In this document: one piece after another, positions 25,724-35,404 of the stretch | How positions within the stretch are numbered: position 1 is the stretch's first letter | Layout of the letters: every line of letters begins with the position of its first letter | Assembly: GCA_036343635.1 (NCBI GenBank) | Contig: JAYYVF010000118.1 | Span: 42,006-106,005 of the forward strand | Source: GCA-2693325 sp036343635 | Lineage (GTDB): Bacteria; Latescibacterota; UBA2968; UBA8231 | Reading direction: 5' to 3' | Length of the DNA: 64,000 nt | Position numbers and translations under genes: made by a program | Notes under the pieces: generated by a model | Databases searched by the model: none | Told to the model about the DNA's origin: nothing | Seen by the model: only the letters and a program-made list of their open reading frames with translations

Positions 25724-27412
25724 TTACTCAATATCCAAATATTGTAACACATAAGTCCCTCTACTTGTATCTGACCACACTACTTCGAAATGGTCTCGAT
25801 GCTCTTGCACCGTAGGAACTAAATATTGTGACGTCTGTGGAAAGCCAAGGTGTTCCACTACAATATAGTCTGCGCTTTTGCGTTCCAAATAAGACAGAAC
25901 CTCAGACGTATCCTCAAAGGGAAACACAAAATTGATCGATTTAAGACCGGACACGACATACATCCAATAAGGCTTCCTACATACAACCAAAGCCTCATCT
26001 GTGGCATGCTCATCAAGCCATTTGCCAGCAGAGAAGTAACCTTCCCAGGCAGGCGGGTAATCTAACCGAGCGTACTCTGATAGATTCAAGACGCCTGGGA
26101 ACTGTCCGACAATTAAGCTGAGAGACAAAGCCCAAATAAATATTCTGCCTGTCCACGGCCCACCCCCACGCTTGAAAAATTCCACCAAATCGATAGCGCA
26201 CCTTGCGGAAAAATAAACTAAAAACGGTACGACTCCGATTAAGAAGCGCGTGTCCACCCATGGCCACAGAATAGCAATACCTAAGACGTTAGCGACGTAA
26301 AGAACCCAAAAGATATCACGTCGGAATTTAAAGGCCATCCATATGGTATAAATAGCAATGATTAAAATGAAAATAGAGACCGGCCCAATCTCGTTTCCAC
26401 CGTAAGTGAAGGGCCAAAGCAAACGAGGTAAATGTATATTAAGGTAAAGTAGGCCATTTTCAGTAATACGTTCCAGCAATTCGGTTAACCCCACAAAACC
26501 TCTGTCAGGATAATAGGGGTTTACCATTATTAATTGCTGCAAATAGACCGATTTTTCACCCACCATATTATTACGGATTGTCCATGGTAGCCAAGTAGCA
26601 AAACATGCGAAAATAAAAAAAAGACCTCGTTTTATATCACGAAGAGTCAAAAGATAGATAAAAAACGAAATAATGAGGGCAACACCTGCACTGCGTATGT
26701 AGTAGGCCCCCATCACACACAAGATGCCAAATAAAAATGTCCTATTATGCCGGATACCTGGCTGACTAATCCCACGCTCCAAAAATAGCACAGCAAGCAG
26801 AGATACTGTTAAGTAGGGAACCTCTGACATAACCTGATGACTAAAGTGAAGCAATATCGGGCCAAACGAATTGACGCCCTCTGCATCAGTCGTTAAATAA
26901 CTCTTCCCAGCTGTGATACTAATGAGAGCAATGGCCAACGAGGGAACCAACTCGAGTCGGGTTCGCAAAATTAAATACAGCATGCTCATCCCAACTGAGA
27001 AAATGATCAACACCAACATCTTCATTGGGATCCACTCACCGGGAAACAACCACTCCATTGGTAGAAGTAAAAGGGGAAACCCAAACGGATACTTTGTAGC
27101 GGGAACCGGATCTGGAAGGTTTAAATACTGTAGACCTTGTTCTTCAACCAAACTTCGAGCAAGCGTAATGAATTCTGCATTGTCTCCGCTCAACGACAGC
27201 TTTGAATCAAAGACCCACAGACCAAGAAAAAAAGTAAGTAATCCGACAAGAAAACAAACTATTCGACGGCCCTTAATAGTGTCGCCATAATGATTAAGCT
27301 GGACAAATACTTCATGAATATAAGATACGGACCCAAACAAATTTCTATTTGGTCCTTTTTCGGGCCCAAGGGAAGTATCATCCCGCTTCCTTCTTTTCCT
27401 ATTTCGAGCCAT
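25724..27412 (-). CDS. GT39-like (ArnT/PMT-type) membrane glycosyltransferase
   Basis: Polytopic inner-membrane protein of 562 residues with about eleven hydrophobic segments from residue 50 to 430 and a soluble C-terminal domain of about 110. The first periplasmic loop has LSGDNAEFITLARSL, the acidic motif of GT-C enzymes that use polyprenyl-phosphate sugars, followed by KYPFGFPLLLLP. The basic N-terminus (ARNRKRRKRDD) is probably cytoplasmic. The expected reaction is transfer of a sugar from a polyprenyl phosphate to lipid or protein outside the membrane; the DPM1-like enzyme at 21497-22213 could make the donor. The acceptor is unknown. It is convergent with the aldo/keto reductase. Confidence 0.82.
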   Translation of the reverse strand: MARNRKRRKRDDTSLGPEKGPNRNLFGSVSYIHEVFVQLNHYGDTIKGRRIVCFLVGLLTFFLGLWVFDSKLSLSGDNAEFITLARSLVEEQGLQYLNLPDPVPATKYPFGFPLLLLPMEWLFPGEWIPMKMLVLIIFSVGMSMLYLILRTRLELVPSLAIALISITAGKSYLTTDAEGVNSFGPILLHFSHQVMSEVPYLTVSLLAVLFLERGISQPGIRHNRTFLFGILCVMGAYYIRSAGVALIISFFIYLLTLRDIKRGLFFIFACFATWLPWTIRNNMVGEKSVYLQQLIMVNPYYPDRGFVGLTELLERITENGLLYLNIHLPRLLWPFTYGGNEIGPVSIFILIIAIYTIWMAFKFRRDIFWVLYVANVLGIAILWPWVDTRFLIGVVPFLVYFSARCAIDLVEFFKRGGGPWTGRIFIWALSLSLIVGQFPGVLNLSEYARLDYPPAWEGYFSAGKWLDEHATDEALVVCRKPYWMYVVSGLKSINFVFPFEDTSEVLSYLERKSADYIVVEHLGFPQTSQYLVPTVQEHRDHFEVVWSDTSRGTYVLQYLDIE

Positions 27413-27444
27413 CTACAACACTCCTACAAAACAACTTTTGTGGA

Positions 27445-28203
27445 TTAGCGTGCAAAAAACTCCTCCGCGTCATCCCTCGGTTCAAATCCTAAGTTGATTT
27501 TTGTCTCTTCTAGATCAAAAACACGCCTGCCATTATTACTCACAACATAAGCTATCAGAAAACGCGACTCGACTTCCAGTGCTCGAATATGAGCCTGAAC
27601 ACAGTCACGCTGACTTAGAAACATAGCACGCATATAATCCTCTGAAGGTGTACCACGCATAACCGTGGGGTCATCTTGTTTAATCGTCCATCCTATGCGT
27701 AGACTGATAAATTCCAAGCCCCATTTCTCACTGTATAATTTTCCTAAGTGTTCGCCAAAAAGTTTAGAGACAGCGTATAAAGAGTCTGGGTTCGGCTGAT
27801 CGCTTAATTTCATACGAACAAATTTTGCAGGATCAAGCGTCTCGGGAGTGGTGAGTATCGAGTTCCCATGCATGGTATGATTTGTTGACGCAAAGACGAG
27901 ACGTTTCACGTTTGACCGCACGCATTCTTCCACTACCTGATACATTGCTTCGACATTATGTTGACGAACACTTTCCCAAGAAGCCATTGGACTAGGATCA
28001 GCTGCTAAGTGAATCACAGCTTCTAGACCTTCGAACGAACCTGTCACCTCTTCAGCACAATCAAAATTCACAATATTTGTAGGAAAATCTACCTCACGAC
28101 GAGAGAATGCAGTCAAATCATAACCGGATTTTAGTCCGTCCAACAACACCCTTCCAATAGTACCATTAGATCCGGTAATGCCAACACGCTGTTTTTCTAC
28201 CAT
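27445..28203 (-). CDS. NAD-dependent SDR of the uronate-dehydrogenase-like group
   Basis: Extended SDR of 252 residues with GSNGTIG (11-17), the loop AVIHLAADPSP (62-72), ASTNHTMHG (105-113) and the catalytic Tyr143-Lys147 (YAVSK). The small size and ASTNH segment resemble uronate dehydrogenases and related aldose dehydrogenases that oxidise C1 to a lactone. It is the last gene of a minus-strand run (FAD oxidoreductase, Gfo/Idh/MocA, amidohydrolase, SDR) that reads as an oxidative sugar or sugar-acid pathway, where the SDR would make a lactone and the amidohydrolase open it. This pathway is inference. Confidence 0.8.
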   Translation of the reverse strand: MVEKQRVGITGSNGTIGRVLLDGLKSGYDLTAFSRREVDFPTNIVNFDCAEEVTGSFEGLEAVIHLAADPSPMASWESVRQHNVEAMYQVVEECVRSNVKRLVFASTNHTMHGNSILTTPETLDPAKFVRMKLSDQPNPDSLYAVSKLFGEHLGKLYSEKWGLEFISLRIGWTIKQDDPTVMRGTPSEDYMRAMFLSQRDCVQAHIRALEVESRFLIAYVVSNNGRRVFDLEETKINLGFEPRDDAEEFFAR

Positions 28204-28278
28204 AAATACTACCTCAAAAAATGATTCTATTGCTATTCAAATTAAATATAGGTCAAAAAAATAAATGGGAAGTCTGAT

Positions 28279-29106
28279 TTAGAAAAAAACCTTTTTCGCT
28301 GTGTTTCGTAAGATCTGATCTCGATCGGATGACGATAAAAAAGCCAAATGACGATCTATCAGAGAGAAACTGTCTCCGTAATTATGCTCTCCAGCCACTT
28401 GATAGGGACAATCACTTCCCCACATCAAACGCTCAGGTCCGAAAGCATTGTACACTCGCTCTATCAAAAAAGCGAGGTCTCTATAAGGACTTGATTTCTG
28501 TCCGAGAGCATAAAAAGCCGAGACTTTAACATAGATTTTTGGATATTCGGCCAACGAACATAGCTGGGCTATATGCTCTTCTTTGATGGTTCCGTCGACG
28601 CCAATCCGGCAGAGATGGTCCACGACTACGGTCGTATCAGGGAACCGACCACACATTATCTTTAGTGCGGGTAAATTCTCAATATCAATAAGCGGACATA
28701 TGGCCACTTGTTCGTCTGCAGCGCAACAAAACATCCGACCATATCCGGGGCTGTCTAACCAGCCTATATGCGATTCTGAGGGTTGTATCCTAAAACCACG
28801 AACACCTTCACTAATAAGTTCGCGCATCGCCAAATCAGGCCGTGTTTCATTCGAATCCACAACCGCAATTCCCGAAAAAATGCCTTCATATTCTTTCATC
28901 ACATCCAACATGTACGAGTTGTCGTATCCATAATAACTCATTTGAACCAAAACGATACCTGAAATTCCGTGTGGCTCAGCGTGTTTTAATATTTCATCAG
29001 GAAGAAATGCTAAAGGTCTGAGATCTGTTACACTATAATTTTGAGAAATTGGATAGCGCGTAATGTTTTCTGTCCAAACATGAACGTGCGCATCAATAAA
29101 ATTCAT
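28279..29106 (-). CDS. Amidohydrolase family 2 protein (lactonase-like)
   Basis: TIM-barrel metal-dependent hydrolase of 275 residues, started at the ATG at 29106 because MNFIDAHVHVW is the family's usual beginning; the frame extends to 29154. Metal-site motifs are DAHVHVW (5-11), VVDHLCRIG and the late LMWGSDCPY. The group includes fuconolactonase, 4-sulfomuconolactonase and 2-pyrone-dicarboxylate lactonase. With a putative aldose dehydrogenase downstream, hydrolysis of a sugar lactone is the most reasonable guess. It is 51 bases downstream of the Gfo/Idh/MocA gene. Confidence 0.85.
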   Translation of the reverse strand: MNFIDAHVHVWTENITRYPISQNYSVTDLRPLAFLPDEILKHAEPHGISGIVLVQMSYYGYDNSYMLDVMKEYEGIFSGIAVVDSNETRPDLAMRELISEGVRGFRIQPSESHIGWLDSPGYGRMFCCAADEQVAICPLIDIENLPALKIMCGRFPDTTVVVDHLCRIGVDGTIKEEHIAQLCSLAEYPKIYVKVSAFYALGQKSSPYRDLAFLIERVYNAFGPERLMWGSDCPYQVAGEHNYGDSFSLIDRHLAFLSSSDRDQILRNTAKKVFF

Positions 29107-29157
29107 TGAGAGTTTCTGAAAGAATTCAAAACAAATAATTTTGCGACGGTACACATA

Positions 29158-30156
29158 TCAACTTGCGATAGTTTCAACCGAAATCCGCCTACCGGTTTTG
29201 TGCGATTCAAAAGCCGCATCAACCACAGCCTGTACACGAAATCCTGTAATACCGTCGCAGATCGGTCTCTTCCCCTCACTGGCTGACGTTACAAAATCGT
29301 CAATCATCGGCAAATCAAAATAAGGAGCCGTTAAAGGATCAACATAAACTCGTTCGATCCCTATTTCATCTTCGAGTTTTATCGTTGACTGGCCAAATTC
29401 TAGTGCATCAATCATTATCCGACCTTCCGTTCCATCTACTTGCACCATGTCTCGGCGTGGACGAGAGCATAGTAATGTAGAATGTAACCCGACAATACCA
29501 TTGGCGAATTGCAAGACAACTACATCAGCATCATCAACGGGCCATTCATGCTCAACCGTCTCTACCAAAGCACTTACGGTCTTGGGCTCTGCGTTCGCCA
29601 AATTAATTAATACCTCTAAACGGTGAACGGCCATTTCCATCATCGCTCCGCCAATCCCCTTAGATACACGCCACTCTCCGGGTTCGACACTAGACCATCC
29701 ACTGTAATGCGTACGCACCCCAACGACCCTTCCTATTCTGCCGTTTGCAATAAGATCCTGCGCCTTAACAATTTGCGGAAAAAGACGGCGACGATAAGCA
29801 ACGCCAAGCGTAACGTTGTTCGCTTCACAGGCCTGGATCATTCTTTTGCATTCCATCCGGTCGTGCGCCATAGGTTTTTCACATAATACATGAAGACCTG
29901 CTTCGGCCGCTTTTAAGGTGTAATCGCAATGAAAGTCTGTTGGCGTTGAGATAATTACGGCATCTAACTCTTTGTCATTCACTAGCTCATCAGCCGACGC
30001 ATACGCCTTACAGCCACCAAACCGACTCGCAAACGATCGAGCTCCTCCATAATCTCGACGGCAAACCGCTTCCAATTTCGCTGTTTCTGACTTTATCAAA
30101 CTGGGAGCAAACGAGTTTTCGGCAATATCACCACAACCAATAATACCAAATTTCAT
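29158..30156 (-). CDS. Gfo/Idh/MocA-family sugar dehydrogenase
   Basis: NAD(P)-dependent oxidoreductase of 332 residues, started at ATG 30156 by homology (MKFGIIGCGDIA); an extension to 30180 is possible. The Rossmann motif GIIGCGDIA (4-12), STPTDFHCDY (70-79) and the conserved EKP at 93-95 (LCEKPMAHD) are intact, followed by a C-terminal substrate domain including GIGGAMMEMAVHRLE with the catalytic-region His. Members act on sugars, inositols and related compounds. It lies between the FAD oxidoreductase gene (34 bases upstream) and the amidohydrolase gene. Confidence 0.9.
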   Translation of the reverse strand: MKFGIIGCGDIAENSFAPSLIKSETAKLEAVCRRDYGGARSFASRFGGCKAYASADELVNDKELDAVIISTPTDFHCDYTLKAAEAGLHVLCEKPMAHDRMECKRMIQACEANNVTLGVAYRRRLFPQIVKAQDLIANGRIGRVVGVRTHYSGWSSVEPGEWRVSKGIGGAMMEMAVHRLEVLINLANAEPKTVSALVETVEHEWPVDDADVVVLQFANGIVGLHSTLLCSRPRRDMVQVDGTEGRIMIDALEFGQSTIKLEDEIGIERVYVDPLTAPYFDLPMIDDFVTSASEGKRPICDGITGFRVQAVVDAAFESHKTGRRISVETIAS

Positions 30157-30190
30157 TTTTTTCAATCCAACCTCACACATAGTTCAGGGT

Positions 30191-31768
30191 TTATACAGGG
30201 TGGATTTCTGGCCATTCAAGTTCGAAACCATCATCCAGCATTTGCCTCTGAAGATCATGAAGCAATCCGGTGTTTTCACATATCTGTTGGGGCGAATAGT
30301 CGCCATCAATACAAAATGAAGCTATTAATCCAGTTGCTTCGCCGATGTTCCATTCTACTGGATGGAGACGATAGCAACCGTTCGTGATGTGCGTTGTACC
30401 TATATTTTTGCAAGCGGGCAGAACATTCCTCACTCGTTCAGGGACAAGGGCCGACAAAGGAATTTGAAAAGGGATAGATGCAACATCGATGTAATTGTCG
30501 CGCCCTGTACTCGGATGCAAATCAATTCTATAACAACCGATACCGACACTATCATCAAACGATTCGGCCTTATTTGATCCACGAGCCTCAAGCCCAACGT
30601 GCTCTTCCGTAACTGTTAAAAGTGCCCGTATGCGCCGAGATTCTCGAATGTAGGGCGCCTTGGCAAAACCATCTCTCGTGCCCAACACATTGGGACAAAG
30701 ATACAACCCCGGAAAACCCTCTCCTCCATCAGGCCGAGGAGCTTCCGTTTGCATCCAGTAAAATAAGCTCCTGGACATCTCTCTAGCCGACATGAGATGA
30801 TCACAAGCCTCCTCTCGACTTGCGTCTATGACATTACCTTCGATGTAATCATTTTGAGGCCAGTTAACCAATACCACCTCATTAGGTTCGGAACCTTCTG
30901 CATATCCAGACCGTCCAATAAGACGCCGATAACGCCAAAAAGATCCGTCACCATTCATAGGGTCAAAGCTCGCGGTGATCGGTTCGAGCGAAATGGGGTT
31001 GGTATATGTCCAATCAAACATTTTTCCAGGCCACGCTGGAGTTAAATTAGGGTCGTATGATTTCCAATATTCATAATTATCCGGGCGATCGATAGTATGA
31101 TCACTGTTGGGATCATAACCCATAGCAAAACACCACGTAAGCGCCTGTACATTATCCTCATCTCCTACCGGGGCAGCATGCAATTCACCGGTTTGACGCT
31201 GGGATTCAGCGCCCGTGAAATATTCTACACCTGCCAATTTTATGCCGTCACCTAGCTCTGTCGCATCAAGAAAATAATCAGCATAAATAATCTCTTCATC
31301 TCCGTTACCCAGATTGGAAATCTTGGCACATCGAGCTTTGTCACCATCCATTTCAATACCCGAAAGACGCGTTGTCAAACGAACATCCAATAAGCCTTTA
31401 GAAACAGGGTAAGACATCATACTCTCCAAAGCAGAAAGATATACACGTGGTTCGGCACAGAGACGAGAAACGCTTCCGTCTCCGGGATTGAATTGCGTCT
31501 CTATTCTAGCTTTGTTGTTGAGAGGATAAAAGGCCTGGTAAAATTCTCTTACCCGCCGGCGAAATTCCCTATATCTGCCTGTGCATCCAAACGACTCAAT
31601 CCAAGGATGTTCGTCAGGGGGAACCCCCTGTGAAGTCAACTGGCCACCAAGCCAGTCCGTCTCTTCGGTGATGATTACTTTCTTCCCGTGAGAAGTGGCA
31701 GCCAATGCAGCGGCAACGGCACCCGTTCCTCCTCCGAGGATCGCAATATCAGCCTTTGTCTCTATCAA
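30191..31768 (-). CDS. FAD-dependent oxidoreductase (PF12831-like)
   Basis: Flavoprotein of 525 residues. It begins with ADIAILGGGTGAVAAALAA (FAD-binding Rossmann, residues 7-25) and TEETDWLGGQLTSQGVPPDE, which is typical of the FAD_oxidored family found widely in Planctomycetes, Verrucomicrobia and other marine groups. Later blocks YFLDATELGDGI and NVLPACKNIGTTHITNGCYRLHPVEWNIGEA are also conserved there. The substrate is unknown; some family members carry an N-terminal Cys-rich or iron-sulfur motif, which is not evident here. It is the first gene of the minus-strand sugar-oxidation run. Confidence 0.85.
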   Translation of the reverse strand: MIETKADIAILGGGTGAVAAALAATSHGKKVIITEETDWLGGQLTSQGVPPDEHPWIESFGCTGRYREFRRRVREFYQAFYPLNNKARIETQFNPGDGSVSRLCAEPRVYLSALESMMSYPVSKGLLDVRLTTRLSGIEMDGDKARCAKISNLGNGDEEIIYADYFLDATELGDGIKLAGVEYFTGAESQRQTGELHAAPVGDEDNVQALTWCFAMGYDPNSDHTIDRPDNYEYWKSYDPNLTPAWPGKMFDWTYTNPISLEPITASFDPMNGDGSFWRYRRLIGRSGYAEGSEPNEVVLVNWPQNDYIEGNVIDASREEACDHLMSAREMSRSLFYWMQTEAPRPDGGEGFPGLYLCPNVLGTRDGFAKAPYIRESRRIRALLTVTEEHVGLEARGSNKAESFDDSVGIGCYRIDLHPSTGRDNYIDVASIPFQIPLSALVPERVRNVLPACKNIGTTHITNGCYRLHPVEWNIGEATGLIASFCIDGDYSPQQICENTGLLHDLQRQMLDDGFELEWPEIHPV

Positions 31769-31831
31769 GAAACTTCCTCATTACGAGTTCCACTTTTGTA
31801 CAAAAAGTAATTTTGGCGAAACATTACCCGT

Positions 31832-32386
31832 TTAAAACTCTGTTTTAAAATATGCCCCAAAACGATTTACTGTCACATTGTAATCTGAAAAAACAATACT
31901 GCGTCGATAATCGATACCAAGAATAAAATGATTATTCAACATAATTCCCGCATTAATTCCGGGGATAATAGCAAATTCTGTATCTAATTCATTTCGTTTG
32001 ATTAATTCGCTACCCAACGAAAATCCTAACTTTATATCTGGCATTCCAACGGCGGGCCTTTCTCGGGTCACCCCAAACCCATAAAAATCGCTGTTTTGCT
32101 GTTCAATTCGGCTATACCCAATATAAAAATCAAAAAAATCTAACTTGTATCCTATCTTGAAACCGTAATACAGGTCCGTTACCTCCTCTTTTAGCATAGA
32201 TTTACTTTCTGAATTAACTCTGCCCGAACCCAAAGAAGCCTGAAAACTCCAAGAATTTTTCGCAACAGCAAACGGGTAACCACCCCGCCCAAATTCGCTT
32301 TCCTCAACACCGTCCGTGCGGCCTGGTTCCTGTGCATAGTTTGAAGCGCCAAAAGTAATAATAAAAACAAATATACGAGTTAACAT
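31832..32386 (-). CDS. Small outer-membrane beta-barrel-like protein
   Basis: Secreted protein of 184 residues: MLTRIFVFIITFGASNYAQEP is a signal peptide with a likely cut after NYA. The remainder alternates polar and aromatic residues in short strands (SWSFQASLGSGRVN, LDFFDFYIGYSRIEQQ, NRFGAYFKTEF) and ends with Phe, the pattern of an eight-stranded outer-membrane barrel. No family is recognised. It is the last gene of a minus-strand locus with an LpoB homologue and two other envelope proteins, and starts 14 bases after the LpoB-like stop. Confidence 0.65.
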   Translation of the reverse strand: MLTRIFVFIITFGASNYAQEPGRTDGVEESEFGRGGYPFAVAKNSWSFQASLGSGRVNSESKSMLKEEVTDLYYGFKIGYKLDFFDFYIGYSRIEQQNSDFYGFGVTRERPAVGMPDIKLGFSLGSELIKRNELDTEFAIIPGINAGIMLNNHFILGIDYRRSIVFSDYNVTVNRFGAYFKTEF

Positions 32387-32400
32387 AATTGTTAAATCTC

Positions 32401-32997
32401 CTAAAATCCGACACTGCGTTTCTTAAAATGTTTAGAAATCTCCTTATGGTCGGTCCAAAGAATTTCTGTGGTGGCAATGTCTGTCAACTCAAAAGTCGCC
32501 TTATAGTAAACAACTTTATCTCGTCCCACTTCCTGCGATGTCGACGTAATTACTCCTCCCATTAGGTAACGCGCCCCCCGTTGATTACCTAGCCCTTGCG
32601 CTTCATCAGATAACACATAACCCGAACTCTGGTAATCATATTCTTCAGCTATTTCCTTCCTCGCTTTTTTATCTAAAAAAGTGCATTTACCACTTGTAAT
32701 CAAAGATGTTTTAACATGATCATATAGTGACTCTAAATCAATGTGTTCGGCAGTTCGATTTCTCGGCATCTCAAGGATAACTACCGGCTTCTCCATTTCA
32801 CGTTCATCTATCCATGTACCCAATGAGCCAACCATTTTTTTTGCAATTAATTGCATATCATTCTGATTCCACTTATCGTCGAGCATAGAAATTTCGTTGG
32901 GATCCCTATACTCACCGCGAGTGAAGGCCATCGGACCTCCACATGCAGAAAACATCAACAATCCATAGGTAGCTATACCTAAGAAAGAAAGTTTCAT
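32401..32997 (-). CDS. LpoB-like lipoprotein (penicillin-binding protein activator family)
   Basis: Lipoprotein of 198 residues with lipobox FSAC (Cys19). In E. coli LpoB is the outer-membrane lipoprotein that activates the peptidoglycan synthase PBP1b. The mature part matches the LpoB/YcfM fold: KPVVILEMPRNRTAEHID, VKTSLITSGKCTFLDKKARKEIAEEYDYQSSG, and GARYLMGGVITSTSQ followed by YYKATFELTDIATTEILW. The start at 32997 is set by GAGGAGAGGG just upstream; the open frame extends to 33099. Cognate synthase genes are not in the window, so PBP activation is only an inference. The unstructured linker of enterobacterial LpoB is short here. Confidence 0.85.
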   Translation of the reverse strand: MKLSFLGIATYGLLMFSACGGPMAFTRGEYRDPNEISMLDDKWNQNDMQLIAKKMVGSLGTWIDEREMEKPVVILEMPRNRTAEHIDLESLYDHVKTSLITSGKCTFLDKKARKEIAEEYDYQSSGYVLSDEAQGLGNQRGARYLMGGVITSTSQEVGRDKVVYYKATFELTDIATTEILWTDHKEISKHFKKRSVGF

Positions 32998-33037
32998 GGC
33001 CCTCTCCTCATTTGTAGAAATTAGGCGCAAGCGCGCA

Positions 33038-33865
33038 TTAGTTCCATTCACAATCGAAATAAGCTCCTTTCCAATGCCACCGGTCAAAAAAAACTGCATC
33101 CTGCCTATATCGAACCTTCAAATTACAAGAAGCCAGAGAGGAACTCACTGGATAATCAATAGAAAAAGATTCAATGTTTTTCTCCACAGACAGATCGTTC
33201 GAAGAATAAATATCGGGACGCATCGAAGTAAATACGATCGCTTTACGGTTACCATGCGTCTTCAGCGGTATTTCTGTTGTAAAAGAGACTCTTCTTCTTT
33301 TTATAGACAACAACGGATTGCCGCTGTCAGTGAAAGTATCTACCTGCCATTCACCGATTAAAATTTCGGCTATATTACCGACAAACACCCTTTCTCTTTT
33401 CCCATCCGGAATAATCAGATAGAAATAATTCTCTTGAGTACTGCCCCCAAAGGTATCTCGTCCAACATTTCCAAAAAAGTCGATGTCTATCTTTAAATTT
33501 AAGTGCCTATTTGGAGGTAACGCATGAAGAGACACGGCGGCTAACACTTCTTCAGAAAGACCTTTCTCTTTTAACGTTATAAGCGATTGAACCGACGCGT
33601 CACAGGAACAACGACGTTCCTCTAACATCTTGATTATAGTGGAGTCATTAAACCCCTTTAAACTCAGCGATTTTAGGTCTCTCAAATTCAGCGGCAACTG
33701 TTGAGACCTTTGGTAGATCTCAGGCAAATCTGTTCCGTCCCATTCAACAATATTTATTGCTTTATCCAAGAACTTCGCATCTTCTATTTTATTAGTAAAT
33801 TGTTGTGCATAGATCTCGCCAAATGCTATCACTACAAGAAAAATTATGCCTAATTTTCTATCCAT
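33038..33865 (-). CDS. Hypothetical secreted protein of the LpoB locus
   Basis: Protein of 275 residues with a signal peptide (MDRKLGIIFLVVIAFGEIYAQ). I do not recognise a family. The first third is helical with a pair of sequences, LKSLSLKGFNDSTIIKMLEE and LITLKEKGLSEEVLAAV, that look like two short repeats; the rest is rich in beta strands (YFYLIIPDGKRERVFVGN, SIKRRRVSFTTEIPLK), reminiscent of an immunoglobulin-like or lipocalin-like module. It lies between the COG3014-like lipoprotein gene (14 bases upstream) and the LpoB gene, in one transcription unit. A periplasmic role in envelope assembly is inferred from context. Confidence 0.6.
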   Translation of the reverse strand: MDRKLGIIFLVVIAFGEIYAQQFTNKIEDAKFLDKAINIVEWDGTDLPEIYQRSQQLPLNLRDLKSLSLKGFNDSTIIKMLEERRCSCDASVQSLITLKEKGLSEEVLAAVSLHALPPNRHLNLKIDIDFFGNVGRDTFGGSTQENYFYLIIPDGKRERVFVGNIAEILIGEWQVDTFTDSGNPLLSIKRRRVSFTTEIPLKTHGNRKAIVFTSMRPDIYSSNDLSVEKNIESFSIDYPVSSSLASCNLKVRYRQDAVFFDRWHWKGAYFDCEWN

Positions 33866-33879
33866 TTTTTACCCCTCGC

Positions 33880-35292
33880 TCACAAGAAGATACGAAGATT
33901 GACAAATGCCTTACTCCCCGTCGATAATTGATCCGGCGAAACTTCTTTAACCTTTACCACGTGACCATTCGAATCTAATAATTCGACTTTCAATGTAGAA
34001 GATTTCGTATGAACTGGTAAACGTGCAACATGAATCTGCCCAGGCAAAGACAACCAATTTCGGGTATCCGCCGCTTCGGTGCTACTTCCGAAAATATTGA
34101 ATACCCACCCAGACAGTGCCCCCACGCCCCTACGAACATCATCGTTTTTACTTTCATGGTCACCTGACTCGACAATTGCCCTTTCTATCGCTTTTGATGC
34201 CATATATTTCGAAATGTTACGCGCAATAGTCCTCAGTAGAATGTGGTCATACTTCTCAATTAAGGCCTTTTTTGCAATAGCTTCTAAATCTTCCACGATT
34301 ACTCCGTGATAACTTTGCTTACCATTGCGAACACGCACGGAAAGCGGCGGTGAAATACGATCGTGATATTCAGGTAATGCGACACGCAACCAGTAGTCTA
34401 TAGAAGATCTACGGTATGTACGGGGGTATCTGTATCTCGACCTCGCCCGATCAGAGACCGTCCAAACTGGTAAATCTCTATCGTCTTCGTATATGGGCAA
34501 CTCAAATTCTATCTGGCGCTTTCGTGGAACAAATCCAACCTCAACAAACACAACAATTTCATCAATAGCAGGGTTCCGAGTTTCTTCATCCTTAACTGAA
34601 TAACGGTTTTCATAATCAACAACATCATCTTTATAACCCAAACGTTCCGCTATACGAACCAAGTCGAGAATTAGCATTCTCGGCATTTGCGTGTTAAAAG
34701 AGGTGGCATAAGCTTTATAACCTTTTTCGGCGAGGCGGTAGGAAACATAAGCGTCGTTCCACTCCCCTTCAGCCTCAAAAAACATTCCCGTCATATATTG
34801 TAAGAATGCATCATTTCTATAACTAAGCTCGTATTCACTCCCCTTCGAATACTTAGCCAATTTTAAGTTTGCTTTTCTGCATTCTACGAGCACAGATTGT
34901 CTATCTCCTAACCTTTCGTAGTTCATCGCACGATAGTAGTGAATCATGACCCGTTCAAATTCCTCGCCACGATAAGCTATTATAGCGTCGTTAGTTAATA
35001 ATGAAGCAACAGACCGCGACAACGATTTTGTATAGAGACGATCAACTATTTTCTCTGCCCGTTCGAATTCTTGATTAGACTTATGATACTCTCCCTGATA
35101 ATGAAGAATGAGACCACGTTCCAAACGATAAAGCAGTTTGTTGGTCAGACCGTCAGGCTTTTCGATTTTTGCGAGAGCACCATCATAATCTTCTCTCGCT
35201 AACCGATTCAACGACGGAGCCAAATAACTCGAATAAGAAGCAGCACAACCATTAAAAAGCAAAGCTACCACGCAGCATAAAGCTATGAGCAC
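33880..35292 (-). CDS. COG3014-like TPR lipoprotein
   Basis: Lipoprotein of 470 residues with lipobox FNGC (Cys16). The N-terminal half has TPR-like helices (DYDGALAKIEKPDG, LERGLILHYQGEYHKSNQEFERAEKI, VMIHYYRAMNYERLGD). The C-terminal half includes LPEYHDRISPPLSVRV, ILRTIARNISKYMASKAIER and LSLPGQIHVARLPV, as I recall for COG3014 proteins. These are often encoded beside lpoB in Gammaproteobacteria, and the same adjacency here supports both calls. The molecular role is unknown. It is the first gene of the minus-strand locus and is divergent from the Gfo/Idh/MocA gene at 35537. Confidence 0.7.
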   Translation of the reverse strand: MLIALCCVVALLFNGCAASYSSYLAPSLNRLAREDYDGALAKIEKPDGLTNKLLYRLERGLILHYQGEYHKSNQEFERAEKIVDRLYTKSLSRSVASLLTNDAIIAYRGEEFERVMIHYYRAMNYERLGDRQSVLVECRKANLKLAKYSKGSEYELSYRNDAFLQYMTGMFFEAEGEWNDAYVSYRLAEKGYKAYATSFNTQMPRMLILDLVRIAERLGYKDDVVDYENRYSVKDEETRNPAIDEIVVFVEVGFVPRKRQIEFELPIYEDDRDLPVWTVSDRARSRYRYPRTYRRSSIDYWLRVALPEYHDRISPPLSVRVRNGKQSYHGVIVEDLEAIAKKALIEKYDHILLRTIARNISKYMASKAIERAIVESGDHESKNDDVRRGVGALSGWVFNIFGSSTEAADTRNWLSLPGQIHVARLPVHTKSSTLKVELLDSNGHVVKVKEVSPDQLSTGSKAFVNLRIFL

Positions 35293-35404
35293 TACACTCC
35301 CCCAACACGCGTAAGCGTAAAAGGTACTCTATTGTTTAAATCGGACGCTACAAACATCGCTTTGTTCCCTTAGAAATGCTGATAATCGATATCCTAATAT
35401 TTTT

